Made by a program: the position numbers and the translations under genes
From: Rikenellaceae bacterium
Lineage (GTDB): Bacteria; Bacteroidota; Bacteroidia; Bacteroidales; UBA932
Length of the DNA: 14,554 bases
Direction of reading: 5' to 3'
NCBI GenBank assembly: GCA_003513895.1
Contig: DOSU01000157.1
Coordinates: 1,946-16,499 of the forward strand
Part shown: in pieces, positions 1 through 6,283 of the stretch
Numbering within the stretch: the first letter of the stretch is position 1
How the letters are laid out: the number at the start of each line of letters is the position of its first letter
The notes under the pieces: generated by a model
The model's input: only the letters and a program-made list of their open reading frames with translations
Told to the model about the DNA's origin: nothing
The model's database searches: none

Positions 1-1451
1 AGTCAATGGGAGAACTGTCCGGCGGACAGAAGAAGAGAGTGGCAATTGCCGGAATAATGATTCACGAAGCCGACTTCATAATACTGGATGAGCCTACGAA
101 TCACCTTGACCTCATAGTGATTGAGTTCCTTGAAGAGTATCTCAAACGGACTCAGGCTACCATTTTAATGGTTACGCACGACCGGTATTTTCTCGACAGA
201 GTTTGCAACCATATAATTGAACTTGAGAACGGAAAACTTTATACTTATAAGGGAAACTACTCTTACTACCTTGAGAAGAGAGAGGAGCGGATTGAAAATT
301 TCAATTCCGAGACAGAGAGAGCGAGAAATCTTTTCAGAGGAGAGCTCGACTGGATGAGGAGAATGCCCCAGGCAAGGGCAACGAAGGCGAAATACAGGAT
401 AAATGCATTCTATGACCTTAAAGAGAGAGCCGGCCAGGAAATAAAGGACAGAAACATAAAAATTGATGTCGGCAGCTCCCGACTGGGAACCAAGATTATT
501 AACTGCAAAGGTGTGACTCACTATTACGACGATTTTTGCACTATTGACGACTTCACATACAACTTTTCTAAGGGAGAAAAGATTGGTCTTGTAGGGCCAA
601 ACGGAGTGGGAAAATCAACATTTCTGGAGGTCATGACCGGCTCTGTACTTCCTTTATCCGGGGAGATAGACCGGGGAGAGACCCTTGTTTTCGGATTTTA
701 CAGGCAAACGGGCCTTCAATATGACCCGGAGGATACAGTAATAGATGTTGTAAGAAAAATTGCCGAGGTTGTAACACTTGCCGATGGAAACACAATGCCG
801 GTAACACAGTTTTTGAGCCGTTTCCTTTTCCCTCATCCTACTCACACCACAAAAGTAGACAGGTTAAGCGGAGGAGAAAAAAGGAGGCTTTATCTGGTTA
901 CTGTTCTTATGAAGAATCCAAATTTCCTGATTCTCGACGAGCCTACCAATGACCTGGATATAATGAGTTTGAATGTACTTGAAGAGTATTTGTTAAATTT
1001 TCAGGGATGCCTTCTTATCGTTTCTCACGACAGGTACTTTCTCGACAAACTTGCCGACCATATTTTTGTTTTTGAGGGTAACGGACTCATCAAGGATTAT
1101 GTTGGAAAATATACAGAATACCGCGAAGAGGTAAAAGAGGCAGAACGCGAAGCCGGACTTTTTGCCAGAGGGGCAAAAGTACTGGCCCGGGAAAAGTCGG
1201 TTGAATCTGCAGATTCTGCCGTGAGTGAAGATAAGGTTCAAAAGAAGAAACTTTCATTCAAAGAGCAAAAAGAGCTGGAAAAGCTGGAAAAGGATATTGA
1301 GTCTCTGGAAAAAGAGAAGAGCAGCCTTGAGGCCGCTCTTTCATCCGGAACTTTATCAACTGAAAAGCTATTGCTTTCGTCTAACAGAATTATGGAAGTC
1401 ATTATTCTCATTGATTCCAAAAGTGAGAGATGGATGGAAATCATGGAATAA
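1..1451 (+). CDS. uup: Uup-like ABC-F ATPase, 5' partial
   Basis: ABC-F proteins are soluble tandem ATPases without membrane domains that act on the ribosome; Uup is linked to ribosome rescue or assembly and to branched-DNA tolerance. The reading frame is open from the left edge (first whole codon at 3), so the ATG at 6 is an internal Met, not the start. Counting from that Met: first ABC signature LSGGQ at 4-8, Walker B and catalytic Glu LDEPTNHLD at 27-35, H-switch His58, basic interdomain linker about 90-140, second Walker A GPNGVGKST at 197-205, second signature LSGGE at 287-291, second Walker B LDEPTNDLD at 310-318. The tail from about 400 to 481 is charged and heptad-like, matching the Uup C-terminal coiled coil and arguing against EttA. 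The missing N-terminus should be roughly 140 residues (family length about 630). It converges with ettA, with 20 bp between stops. Family is firm; the Uup name rests on the linker and tail. Confidence 0.9.
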   Translation, partial: SMGELSGGQKKRVAIAGIMIHEADFIILDEPTNHLDLIVIEFLEEYLKRTQATILMVTHDRYFLDRVCNHIIELENGKLYTYKGNYSYYLEKREERIENFNSETERARNLFRGELDWMRRMPQARATKAKYRINAFYDLKERAGQEIKDRNIKIDVGSSRLGTKIINCKGVTHYYDDFCTIDDFTYNFSKGEKIGLVGPNGVGKSTFLEVMTGSVLPLSGEIDRGETLVFGFYRQTGLQYDPEDTVIDVVRKIAEVVTLADGNTMPVTQFLSRFLFPHPTHTTKVDRLSGGEKRRLYLVTVLMKNPNFLILDEPTNDLDIMSLNVLEEYLLNFQGCLLIVSHDRYFLDKLADHIFVFEGNGLIKDYVGKYTEYREEVKEAEREAGLFARGAKVLAREKSVESADSAVSEDKVQKKKLSFKEQKELEKLEKDIESLEKEKSSLEAALSSGTLSTEKLLLSSNRIMEVIILIDSKSERWMEIME

Positions 1452-1471
1452 GAAAACTACTCCCGGGAAAT

Positions 1472-3148
1472 CTATTTCATCAGTTTTTTGTACTTGAATC
1501 TTTTTGGAGTCAAATCGCCCATTCTCCTCTTTTTATTTTCTTCGTATTCGCTGTATGAGCCCTCAAAAAAGTAGATTTTTGAATCGCCCTCAAAAGCAAG
1601 AATGTGAGTTGCAATTCTGTCCAGGAACCAACGGTCGTGGGAGATAATTACGGCACATCCCGCAAAGTTTTCCAGACCCTCTTCCAGAGCTCGGATTGTA
1701 TTTACATCCACATCATTTGTAGGTTCGTCGAGAAGCAGTACGTTTCCTTCTTCCTTTAATGCAAGCGAAAGGTGTAAACGATTCCTCTCACCTCCCGAAA
1801 GTATCCCGCATTTTTTCTCCTGATCTGCTCCTGAGAAATTGAATCTCGACACATATGCCCTGGCGTTTACCTCTCTGTTGCCAAGTTTTACAAATTCCGA
1901 ATTCTGAGAAATTGTTTCGTAAACAGTTTTGTCCGGATCTATATGTTTATGCTGCTGATCTATGTATGCAGTTTTCACTGTTTCTCCAACAGAAAAATTT
2001 CCTGAATCGACCTTTTCCAGACCCATAATCAGGCGGAAAAGTGTGGTTTTTCCTGCTCCGTTTGGCCCGATTACCCCTACAATTCCGGCAGGCGGCAATT
2101 TGAAATTTAAGTCTTCGAAAAGAATTCTGTCGCCAAAACTCTTTGTTACATTTACTGCTTCAATCACTTTATCGCCAAGACGGGGTCCGTTTGGAATAAA
2201 AATTTCAAGTTTATCATCCTTACTCCTTCCGTCTTCATTAAGCATTTTCTCATATGCTCCCAGACGGGCTTTTGATTTGGCCTGTCTTGCCTTTGGAGAC
2301 ATTCTCACCCACTCAAGTTCTCTTTCGAGAGTCTTGCGTCTTTTACTCTCCTGCTTCTCCTCCTGGGCCAGCCTTATTGATTTCTGTTCCAGCCATGAGG
2401 AGTAGTTCCCCTTCCATGGAATGCCTTCTCCCCTGTCCATCTCAAGAATCCATCCTGCTACATTGTCCAGGAAATACCTGTCGTGAGTCACTGCGATTAC
2501 TGTACCTTTATATTGCTGAAGGTGAGCTTCCAGCCACTGTATACTCTCTGTATCAAGGTGGTTGGTTGGCTCGTCGAGCAGCAGTACATCCGGTTCCCTG
2601 AGCATCAACCGGCACAAAGCTACCCTGCGTCTTTCTCCTCCGCTTAGGTGTTTTACAATAGCGTCGGGATCCGGACACTGAAGCGCATCCATAGCCCTTT
2701 CAAGTTTGGAATCAATGTCCCATCCGTTTGCATGTTCAATTTTATCGGTAAGTTCTCCCTGAAGATCGATGAGTTTTGCCATTTCATCGTCGTCCATTGG
2801 CTCGAGAAATTTTGCATTTACCTCTTCATATCTTTTTAGCAGATCCACAACCTCGTGAACTCCCTCCTGCACTACTTCAAGAACCGTTTTGGTATCGTCA
2901 AGAACAGGCTCCTGTTCAAGATATCCCACACTGTATCCCGGCGCCCATACAACCTCTCCGTCAATTGCTGTTTCTACTCCTGCGATTATCTTCAGAAGTG
3001 TTGATTTTCCCGACCCGTTAAGCCCGATAATCCCAATCTTTGCCCCGTAGAAGAAAGAGAGATATATGTTTTTAAGTATCGCTTTGTTATTTGTCGGCAA
3101 AATTTTGCCAACCCCGTTCATCGAGAATATTATCTTTTCGTCTGCCAT
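1472..3148 (-). CDS. ettA: Energy-dependent translational throttle protein EttA (ABC-F)
   Basis: EttA binds the ribosomal E site and gates the first elongation step according to ADP/ATP level. The 558-residue product is close to the 555 of E. coli EttA and similar along its whole length as I recall that protein. Domains: Walker A GLNGSGKST 42-50, arm region about 95-140, signature LSGGE 168-172, LDEPTNHLD 191-199, THDRYFLD 221-228, P-site-tRNA-interaction linker about 240-325 with the hallmark EGIPWKGNYSSWLEQK at 241-256, second Walker A GPNGAGKTT 361-369, second signature LSGGE 450-454, LDEPTNDVD 473-481. The last motif has Val where Leu is usual, a mild change; both catalytic Glu residues are present. 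No C-terminal coiled coil follows, unlike the neighbouring Uup-like protein. The start ATG gives the expected EttA N-terminus. No Shine-Dalgarno is visible. A candidate promoter lies just upstream, overlapping the end of the M23 gene, 35 bp away. Confidence 0.96.
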   Translation of the reverse strand: MADEKIIFSMNGVGKILPTNNKAILKNIYLSFFYGAKIGIIGLNGSGKSTLLKIIAGVETAIDGEVVWAPGYSVGYLEQEPVLDDTKTVLEVVQEGVHEVVDLLKRYEEVNAKFLEPMDDDEMAKLIDLQGELTDKIEHANGWDIDSKLERAMDALQCPDPDAIVKHLSGGERRRVALCRLMLREPDVLLLDEPTNHLDTESIQWLEAHLQQYKGTVIAVTHDRYFLDNVAGWILEMDRGEGIPWKGNYSSWLEQKSIRLAQEEKQESKRRKTLERELEWVRMSPKARQAKSKARLGAYEKMLNEDGRSKDDKLEIFIPNGPRLGDKVIEAVNVTKSFGDRILFEDLNFKLPPAGIVGVIGPNGAGKTTLFRLIMGLEKVDSGNFSVGETVKTAYIDQQHKHIDPDKTVYETISQNSEFVKLGNREVNARAYVSRFNFSGADQEKKCGILSGGERNRLHLSLALKEEGNVLLLDEPTNDVDVNTIRALEEGLENFAGCAVIISHDRWFLDRIATHILAFEGDSKIYFFEGSYSEYEENKKRRMGDLTPKRFKYKKLMK

Positions 3149-3167
3149 AAACTGTATTAATTTGCAG

Positions 3168-3198
3168 CAAAGATAACATTAGATTATCTCTTTCCCAA
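3168..3198 (-). promoter_or_regulatory. Candidate Bacteroidota-type promoter of ettA
   Basis: Read on the minus strand, TATCTTTG (3175 down to 3168) is an exact match to the Bacteroidota -7 element TAnnTTTG. A TTG (3198 down to 3196) lies 20 bases upstream of it, which fits the -33 element and its usual spacing. Transcription would start near 3161-3163, leaving a leader of only about 13-15 nt before the ettA ATG at 3148. The -33 element lies inside the 3' end of the M23 gene. The pattern match is seen directly; promoter activity is inferred, and read-through from the M23 gene is also possible. Confidence 0.55.
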
Positions 3199-4437
3199 TT
3201 TAAGCAGAAGGGTGTCCAGATACTGAACAGATTTTATAGAGTCTATTTGCAATTTAACAACCTGCGTTTGAGCAGTAAAAGATTGTCTGTTTTCATTTTT
3301 AATTGGGTCGGCAGGAGGTGCTTCCATCTTTAAAGGATTAATTGCAGTACCACCTTTCCAAACCCTAAAATCAAGATGTGGCCCTGTTGAAAGTCCTGTA
3401 CTCCCGACATATCCTATTACCTCTCCCTGCCTTACCCTTTTCCCCTTTGCGAGGCCTTTTGCGTATGCGGACAAATGCAGATAGGCTGTGGTATAAGTAG
3501 AGTTGTGCTTAATCTTTACGGTGTTTCCTCCGCCTCCTGCGTATCCTTTTTGTATCACAACACCATCTCCGATACTCATAACCGGTGTGCCTTTTGGTGC
3601 TGCATAATCGACGCCGGTATGAGGACGAACTATTCTTGTAACAGGATGCCTGCGTGAATATGTAAATCCCGAAGAGACCCTGGTGAAACTAAGCGGTGCC
3701 TTGAGAAATGCCTTTCTGAGGTTTTCGCCCTTTTCATTCCAGTACTGAGGTATTTCGTCCTGTACATACCTGTAGGCCTCATAGACCCTGCCGGCATGTT
3801 TGAAGAAAACGGCATGTATCGTACCAATATCCGGAAGTTCATCTCCTACGAGAATTTCATCGTATACAATTTTAAAGGAGTCCCCTTTTTGCAATCCGAA
3901 AAAGTCAATTGACCAGGCATATATTTCAGACATCCTTATTGCGAGCATTGGACTCATTCCGGCAGCCCTCGTATCGTTCCAGAGAGAGCTGTTGATTGTT
4001 GCCTCTCCAACTTTTGTTTTAACTGTAACAGCTTTTTCATCTACCTTCACAAATATGGAGTCGTGGACTCCGAATGTTACATACGAAGTCTTATCGTTTT
4101 TATAAATAAGATAGGCAAGTTTAGGGTTTTCTTCCAGTGTGTAATAGGCTCTGTATGTGTTGCCTACTTTAATTTTTCTAAGATCGAACTTGTCTCTCGA
4201 TTCCTGAGTGAGAGAGTAAATGTCTGTCTTATTCAAGCCTAATTCGGACATCAATGAAGTAAAAAATTGCCCTCTCTTTATCGTACCCTCTTTCACCTCA
4301 AATTCCGAAACCGGAATTCCAAATTCATATATCTCCTCATGAGGTGCTTCGGCAGCAGAAAGTGATTCCGGTTTTACATTGGAATTTTTGCATGCAAATA
4401 TCAGAAAGACAAAGAGAAAGAGTAGAGTTTTTTTCAT
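3184..4437 (-). CDS. Lipoprotein M23 family metallopeptidase (murein endopeptidase-like)
   Basis: Probable zinc peptidase cleaving peptidoglycan crossbridges in the periplasm. The frame stays open to an upstream ATG at 4563, but I chose the ATG at 4437: it gives a 417-residue protein with an ideal lipoprotein signal (MKKT, hydrophobic stretch 5-14, lipobox IFAC with Cys16), and the longer form would run across the mraZ promoter region. Residues about 45-265 resemble the N-terminal domains of Csd3/MepM-type M23 proteins (OapA-like module, then a domain with the SLWND motif). The M23 domain spans about 268-370: HxxxD is His273-TGV-Asp277, the catalytic-type His is His321 in YLHLS, and the last motif is GPHLDFRVW with His354 and Asp356. 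Canonical M23 has HxH there, the second His being a zinc ligand, so Asp356 is a substitution. A 50-residue tail without recognised domain follows. It is divergent from mraZ and may share its control region. Peptidase class is firm; bond specificity is unknown. Confidence 0.88.
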   Translation of the reverse strand: MKKTLLFLFVFLIFACKNSNVKPESLSAAEAPHEEIYEFGIPVSEFEVKEGTIKRGQFFTSLMSELGLNKTDIYSLTQESRDKFDLRKIKVGNTYRAYYTLEENPKLAYLIYKNDKTSYVTFGVHDSIFVKVDEKAVTVKTKVGEATINSSLWNDTRAAGMSPMLAIRMSEIYAWSIDFFGLQKGDSFKIVYDEILVGDELPDIGTIHAVFFKHAGRVYEAYRYVQDEIPQYWNEKGENLRKAFLKAPLSFTRVSSGFTYSRRHPVTRIVRPHTGVDYAAPKGTPVMSIGDGVVIQKGYAGGGGNTVKIKHNSTYTTAYLHLSAYAKGLAKGKRVRQGEVIGYVGSTGLSTGPHLDFRVWKGGTAINPLKMEAPPADPIKNENRQSFTAQTQVVKLQIDSIKSVQYLDTLLLKLGKR

Positions 4438-4494
4438 ATGGACATGTTTTGCAATTCGAAGATATGGATTTTTATGGAGAGTGTTGATAAGATT

Positions 4495-4534
4495 GTGGAA
4501 AAAAATGTAAAAAAATGTAATAAAGTGGAAAACA
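4495..4534 (+). promoter_or_regulatory. Putative MraZ operator: four 10-bp direct repeats
   Basis: Four units follow each other with an exact 10-bp period: gtggaaaaaa (4495), atgtaaaaaa (4505), atgtaataaa (4515) and gtggaaaaca (4525). Units 1 and 4 carry the GTGGAA core; units 2 and 3 keep TG and A at the same positions. MraZ is known to bind tandem TGGGN- or GTGG-type direct repeats with 10-bp spacing in front of its own gene in other bacteria, so position, period and core all fit autoregulation of this cluster. The row ends 5 bp before a putative -7 box and would cover the -33 region, where a bound multimer could block or recruit polymerase. The repeat is seen directly; the binding protein is inferred. 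Confidence 0.7.
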
Positions 4535-4539
4535 TTTTT

Positions 4540-4547
4540 TATTTTTG
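4540..4547 (+). promoter_or_regulatory. Candidate -7 element of the mraZ/dcw promoter
   Basis: TATTTTTG matches the Bacteroidota -7 consensus TAnnTTTG. It lies 34 bp before the mraZ ATG, which would give a leader of about 28 nt with transcription starting near 4554. No TTG is present at the expected -33 distance (about 4517-4520, inside the repeat row), so basal activity may be low or need an activator. The AT-rich setting makes chance matches plausible. Confidence 0.5.
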
Positions 4548-4581
4548 CATAGGTCGAAAACAAATAAACGACCCTGAAGAA

Positions 4582-5028
4582 ATGATCAAATTCATTGGTG
4601 AATACACAGCTAAAGTAGATGACAAAGGAAGACTTATCTTCCCTTCGGCATTTAAGTCTGTTATGTCGCCGGGGACAGATCTTCGTTTGGTTATAAAGAA
4701 GGAGTTATTTTCCAATTGCCTGGCGGTATATACCTACGAAGAGTGGGCAAGGGAATCCGAACAGGTTAAATCCCGCCTTAACTTTTTTAACAGGGAACAC
4801 TCTCAGTTCTGGAGAGAATATATGAGAGACCGGGCAATAGTTGAGCCCGATGAAAAATTAGGAAGAATTTCCGTTCCAAAGAGGCTTCTTGAACAGATTG
4901 GGGTAGGAAAAGAAGTTGTATTCACAGGCAACGATCATAAAATCGAAATCTGGGCAAAGGAAACTTATGAATCTGACAAGCTACGCGATAGCGATTATCT
5001 AGCACTTGCCGAAAAAATTTTAGGATAG
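4582..5028 (+). CDS. mraZ: Transcriptional regulator MraZ
   Basis: MraZ is a DNA-binding protein with two AbrB/SpoVT-like swapped-hairpin repeats; it forms ring multimers and controls the dcw operon, as repressor in E. coli and activator in Mycoplasma. The ATG at 4582 gives 148 residues and the usual short N-terminus (MIKFIGEYTAKVDDKGR). Upstream in-frame ATGs back to 4438 would cross the operator and promoter and are not credible. Repeat 1 carries the DxxxR signature as Asp13-DKG-Arg17 followed by LIFPSAFK. Repeat 2 has GRISVPKRL with Arg95, but Glu91 at the Asp position. The sequence IEIWAKETYE near 121-130 is typical of the family end. A weak purine-rich stretch (gaagaa) precedes the start. 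It is the first gene of the cluster, 11 bp ahead of rsmH, and the 10-bp repeats 48 bp upstream are its likely target. Confidence 0.96.
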   Translation: MIKFIGEYTAKVDDKGRLIFPSAFKSVMSPGTDLRLVIKKELFSNCLAVYTYEEWARESEQVKSRLNFFNREHSQFWREYMRDRAIVEPDEKLGRISVPKRLLEQIGVGKEVVFTGNDHKIEIWAKETYESDKLRDSDYLALAEKILG

Positions 5029-5039
5029 GGAGATTGGTT

Positions 5040-5951
5040 ATGAGTGAATATCATACACCGGTTCTGTTGAAAGAGAGTGTATCAGCACTGTCTATTCGAA
5101 AGAGTGGTGTTTACGTGGATGCTACTTTCGGGGGAGGAGGACACAGCAGGGAGATATTGTCGAGGCTGGAGGGGAATTCAAAGTTAATTGCTTTTGACAG
5201 GGATCCGGAGGCTTTAAAGAACGCACCGGAAGATAAAAGACTTATTCTTATACATAATAATTTCAGGTTTCTTCAGAATTATATACGATTCTGCGGTTTT
5301 GAAAAAGTGGACGGCATACTTGCCGATCTTGGCGTTTCATCACATCAGTTCGACACAGAGGAGAGAGGCTTTTCCTTCCGTTTTGATGCAAAACTGGACA
5401 TGAGAATGAACAGATTGTCAAAAACAAGTGCAGAAGATATTGTAAACGAGTATGACGAAGAGAGTCTTACAAAAATATTAAGGGAGTGGGGAGAGGTAGA
5501 CAACAGCAGGCGTGTTGCAAGGCTGATATGCAGCGAAAGAGAAAAAAGCAGGATTGTTACAACAACCGATTTTAACAAGGCTCTTGATTCTGTAATTCCC
5601 AAGTTCGGCGGCCATAAGATTCTTGCAAAAATTTATCAGGCGCTCAGGATTGAGGTGAACGGAGAGATGAAATCTCTAGAAGGATTCCTGAATGATACTC
5701 TTAGAGTACTCTCGCCCGGGGGACGGCTGGTTGTTATAACATATCATTCTCTTGAAGACAGAATGGTTAAAAACTTTATAAAGACAGGAAATACAGAAGG
5801 AATACTAAATAAAGATTTTTACGGGAACAAAGAGACACCTTTTGAATTAATAACCAGGAAACCGGTTACTCCTCCCGAAGAGGAGATCTCTTCAAATACA
5901 AGAGCAAGGAGTGCAAAGCTAAGAGTTGCCGAAATGAAGAAAAAAAATTAG
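5040..5951 (+). CDS. rsmH: 16S rRNA (cytosine(1402)-N4)-methyltransferase RsmH (MraW)
   Basis: RsmH uses S-adenosylmethionine to methylate N4 of C1402 in the decoding centre of 16S rRNA. The product has 303 residues from the ATG at 5040, preceded by gggag at a suitable distance; an in-frame TTG at 5034 would add two residues but is less well placed. It begins with the characteristic YHTPVLLKE. The SAM-binding motif I is Asp27-ATFGGGGHS, the second acidic loop is ADLGVSS with Asp96 followed by GFSFR, and the C-terminal family motif is Tyr235-HSLEDR at 235-241. The region between about 110 and 210 corresponds to the helical substrate-recognition insert. The protein ends in a lysine-rich tail. 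It sits 11 bp after mraZ and 9 bp before the ftsL-like gene. Its place in the cell-division cluster is conserved in most bacteria although its substrate is the ribosome. Nothing is missing. Confidence 0.97.
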   Translation: MSEYHTPVLLKESVSALSIRKSGVYVDATFGGGGHSREILSRLEGNSKLIAFDRDPEALKNAPEDKRLILIHNNFRFLQNYIRFCGFEKVDGILADLGVSSHQFDTEERGFSFRFDAKLDMRMNRLSKTSAEDIVNEYDEESLTKILREWGEVDNSRRVARLICSEREKSRIVTTTDFNKALDSVIPKFGGHKILAKIYQALRIEVNGEMKSLEGFLNDTLRVLSPGGRLVVITYHSLEDRMVKNFIKTGNTEGILNKDFYGNKETPFELITRKPVTPPEEEISSNTRARSAKLRVAEMKKKN

Positions 5952-5960
5952 ATAAGACAT

Positions 5961-6281
5961 ATGGCAAAAAGAAAATGGGTATCAGAAATATTTGGCGGGC
6001 AGATTTTGCTTCACAGCGGAATCCTGCAACAGCTGGGTTTTGTTCTGTACCTGTTTTTTCTGGTGATATTTTATATAACCCTTAATTTCTGGATTGAGGA
6101 TAGTCTTGTTCTTGAAAGGCACAATCAAAGAGAAATCAAGCACCTTAAAGCCGACTATACAAGTAAAAAAGCAAAACTGCTATATCAAAGCAAAAGAATT
6201 GAGATAGAAAAAAAATTAGTTGAGTACAACTCCCTGTTAAAAGCTCCGGTTGATCCACCATCCGTAATTGAGATAAACTAA
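5961..6281 (+). CDS. ftsL: FtsL-like small divisome membrane protein
   Basis: A 106-residue bitopic protein: basic cytoplasmic N-terminus, one membrane segment at about residues 24-44, then a charged heptad-rich stretch at about 46-94 predicted to form a periplasmic coiled coil, and a Pro-rich end. In model bacteria FtsL pairs with FtsB through such a coiled coil and, with FtsQ, activates FtsW-FtsI. I see no strong sequence motif; the name rests on position between rsmH and ftsI, size and topology, all of which match FtsL and the Bacteroidota FtsL-like family. The gene starts 9 bp after rsmH and ends 2 bp before ftsI, so translation is probably coupled. The N-terminal part (residues about 5-22) is longer than strictly needed and may contact cytoplasmic partners. 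Role is inferred. Confidence 0.8.
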   Translation: MAKRKWVSEIFGGQILLHSGILQQLGFVLYLFFLVIFYITLNFWIEDSLVLERHNQREIKHLKADYTSKKAKLLYQSKRIEIEKKLVEYNSLLKAPVDPPSVIEIN

Positions 6282-6283
6282 TC

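Noticed and set aside
1460..1467. Palindrome TCCCGGGA between the convergent stops as a possible terminator
   Set aside because: Only 8 bp with no loop and no T-run on either strand, so it is too small to act as an intrinsic terminator.
1962..2405. 147-codon plus-strand frame opposite ettA, and an overlapping one at 2254-2601
   Set aside because: Both are shadows of a highly conserved gene with no start signal or domain.
4438..4563. In-frame extension of the M23 gene upstream to 4563 on the minus strand
   Set aside because: It would bury the lipoprotein signal peptide inside the protein. The ATG at 4437 places MKKT and the lipobox correctly.
4438..4581. In-frame extension of mraZ back to an ATG at 4438
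   Set aside because: It would translate through the repeat row and promoter and add a Lys/Asn-rich N-terminus unknown in MraZ. The ATG at 4582 gives the standard family start.
5034..5039. TTG start for rsmH, six bases before the ATG
   Set aside because: The ATG at 5040 is better spaced from gggag and gives the normal RsmH N-terminus.
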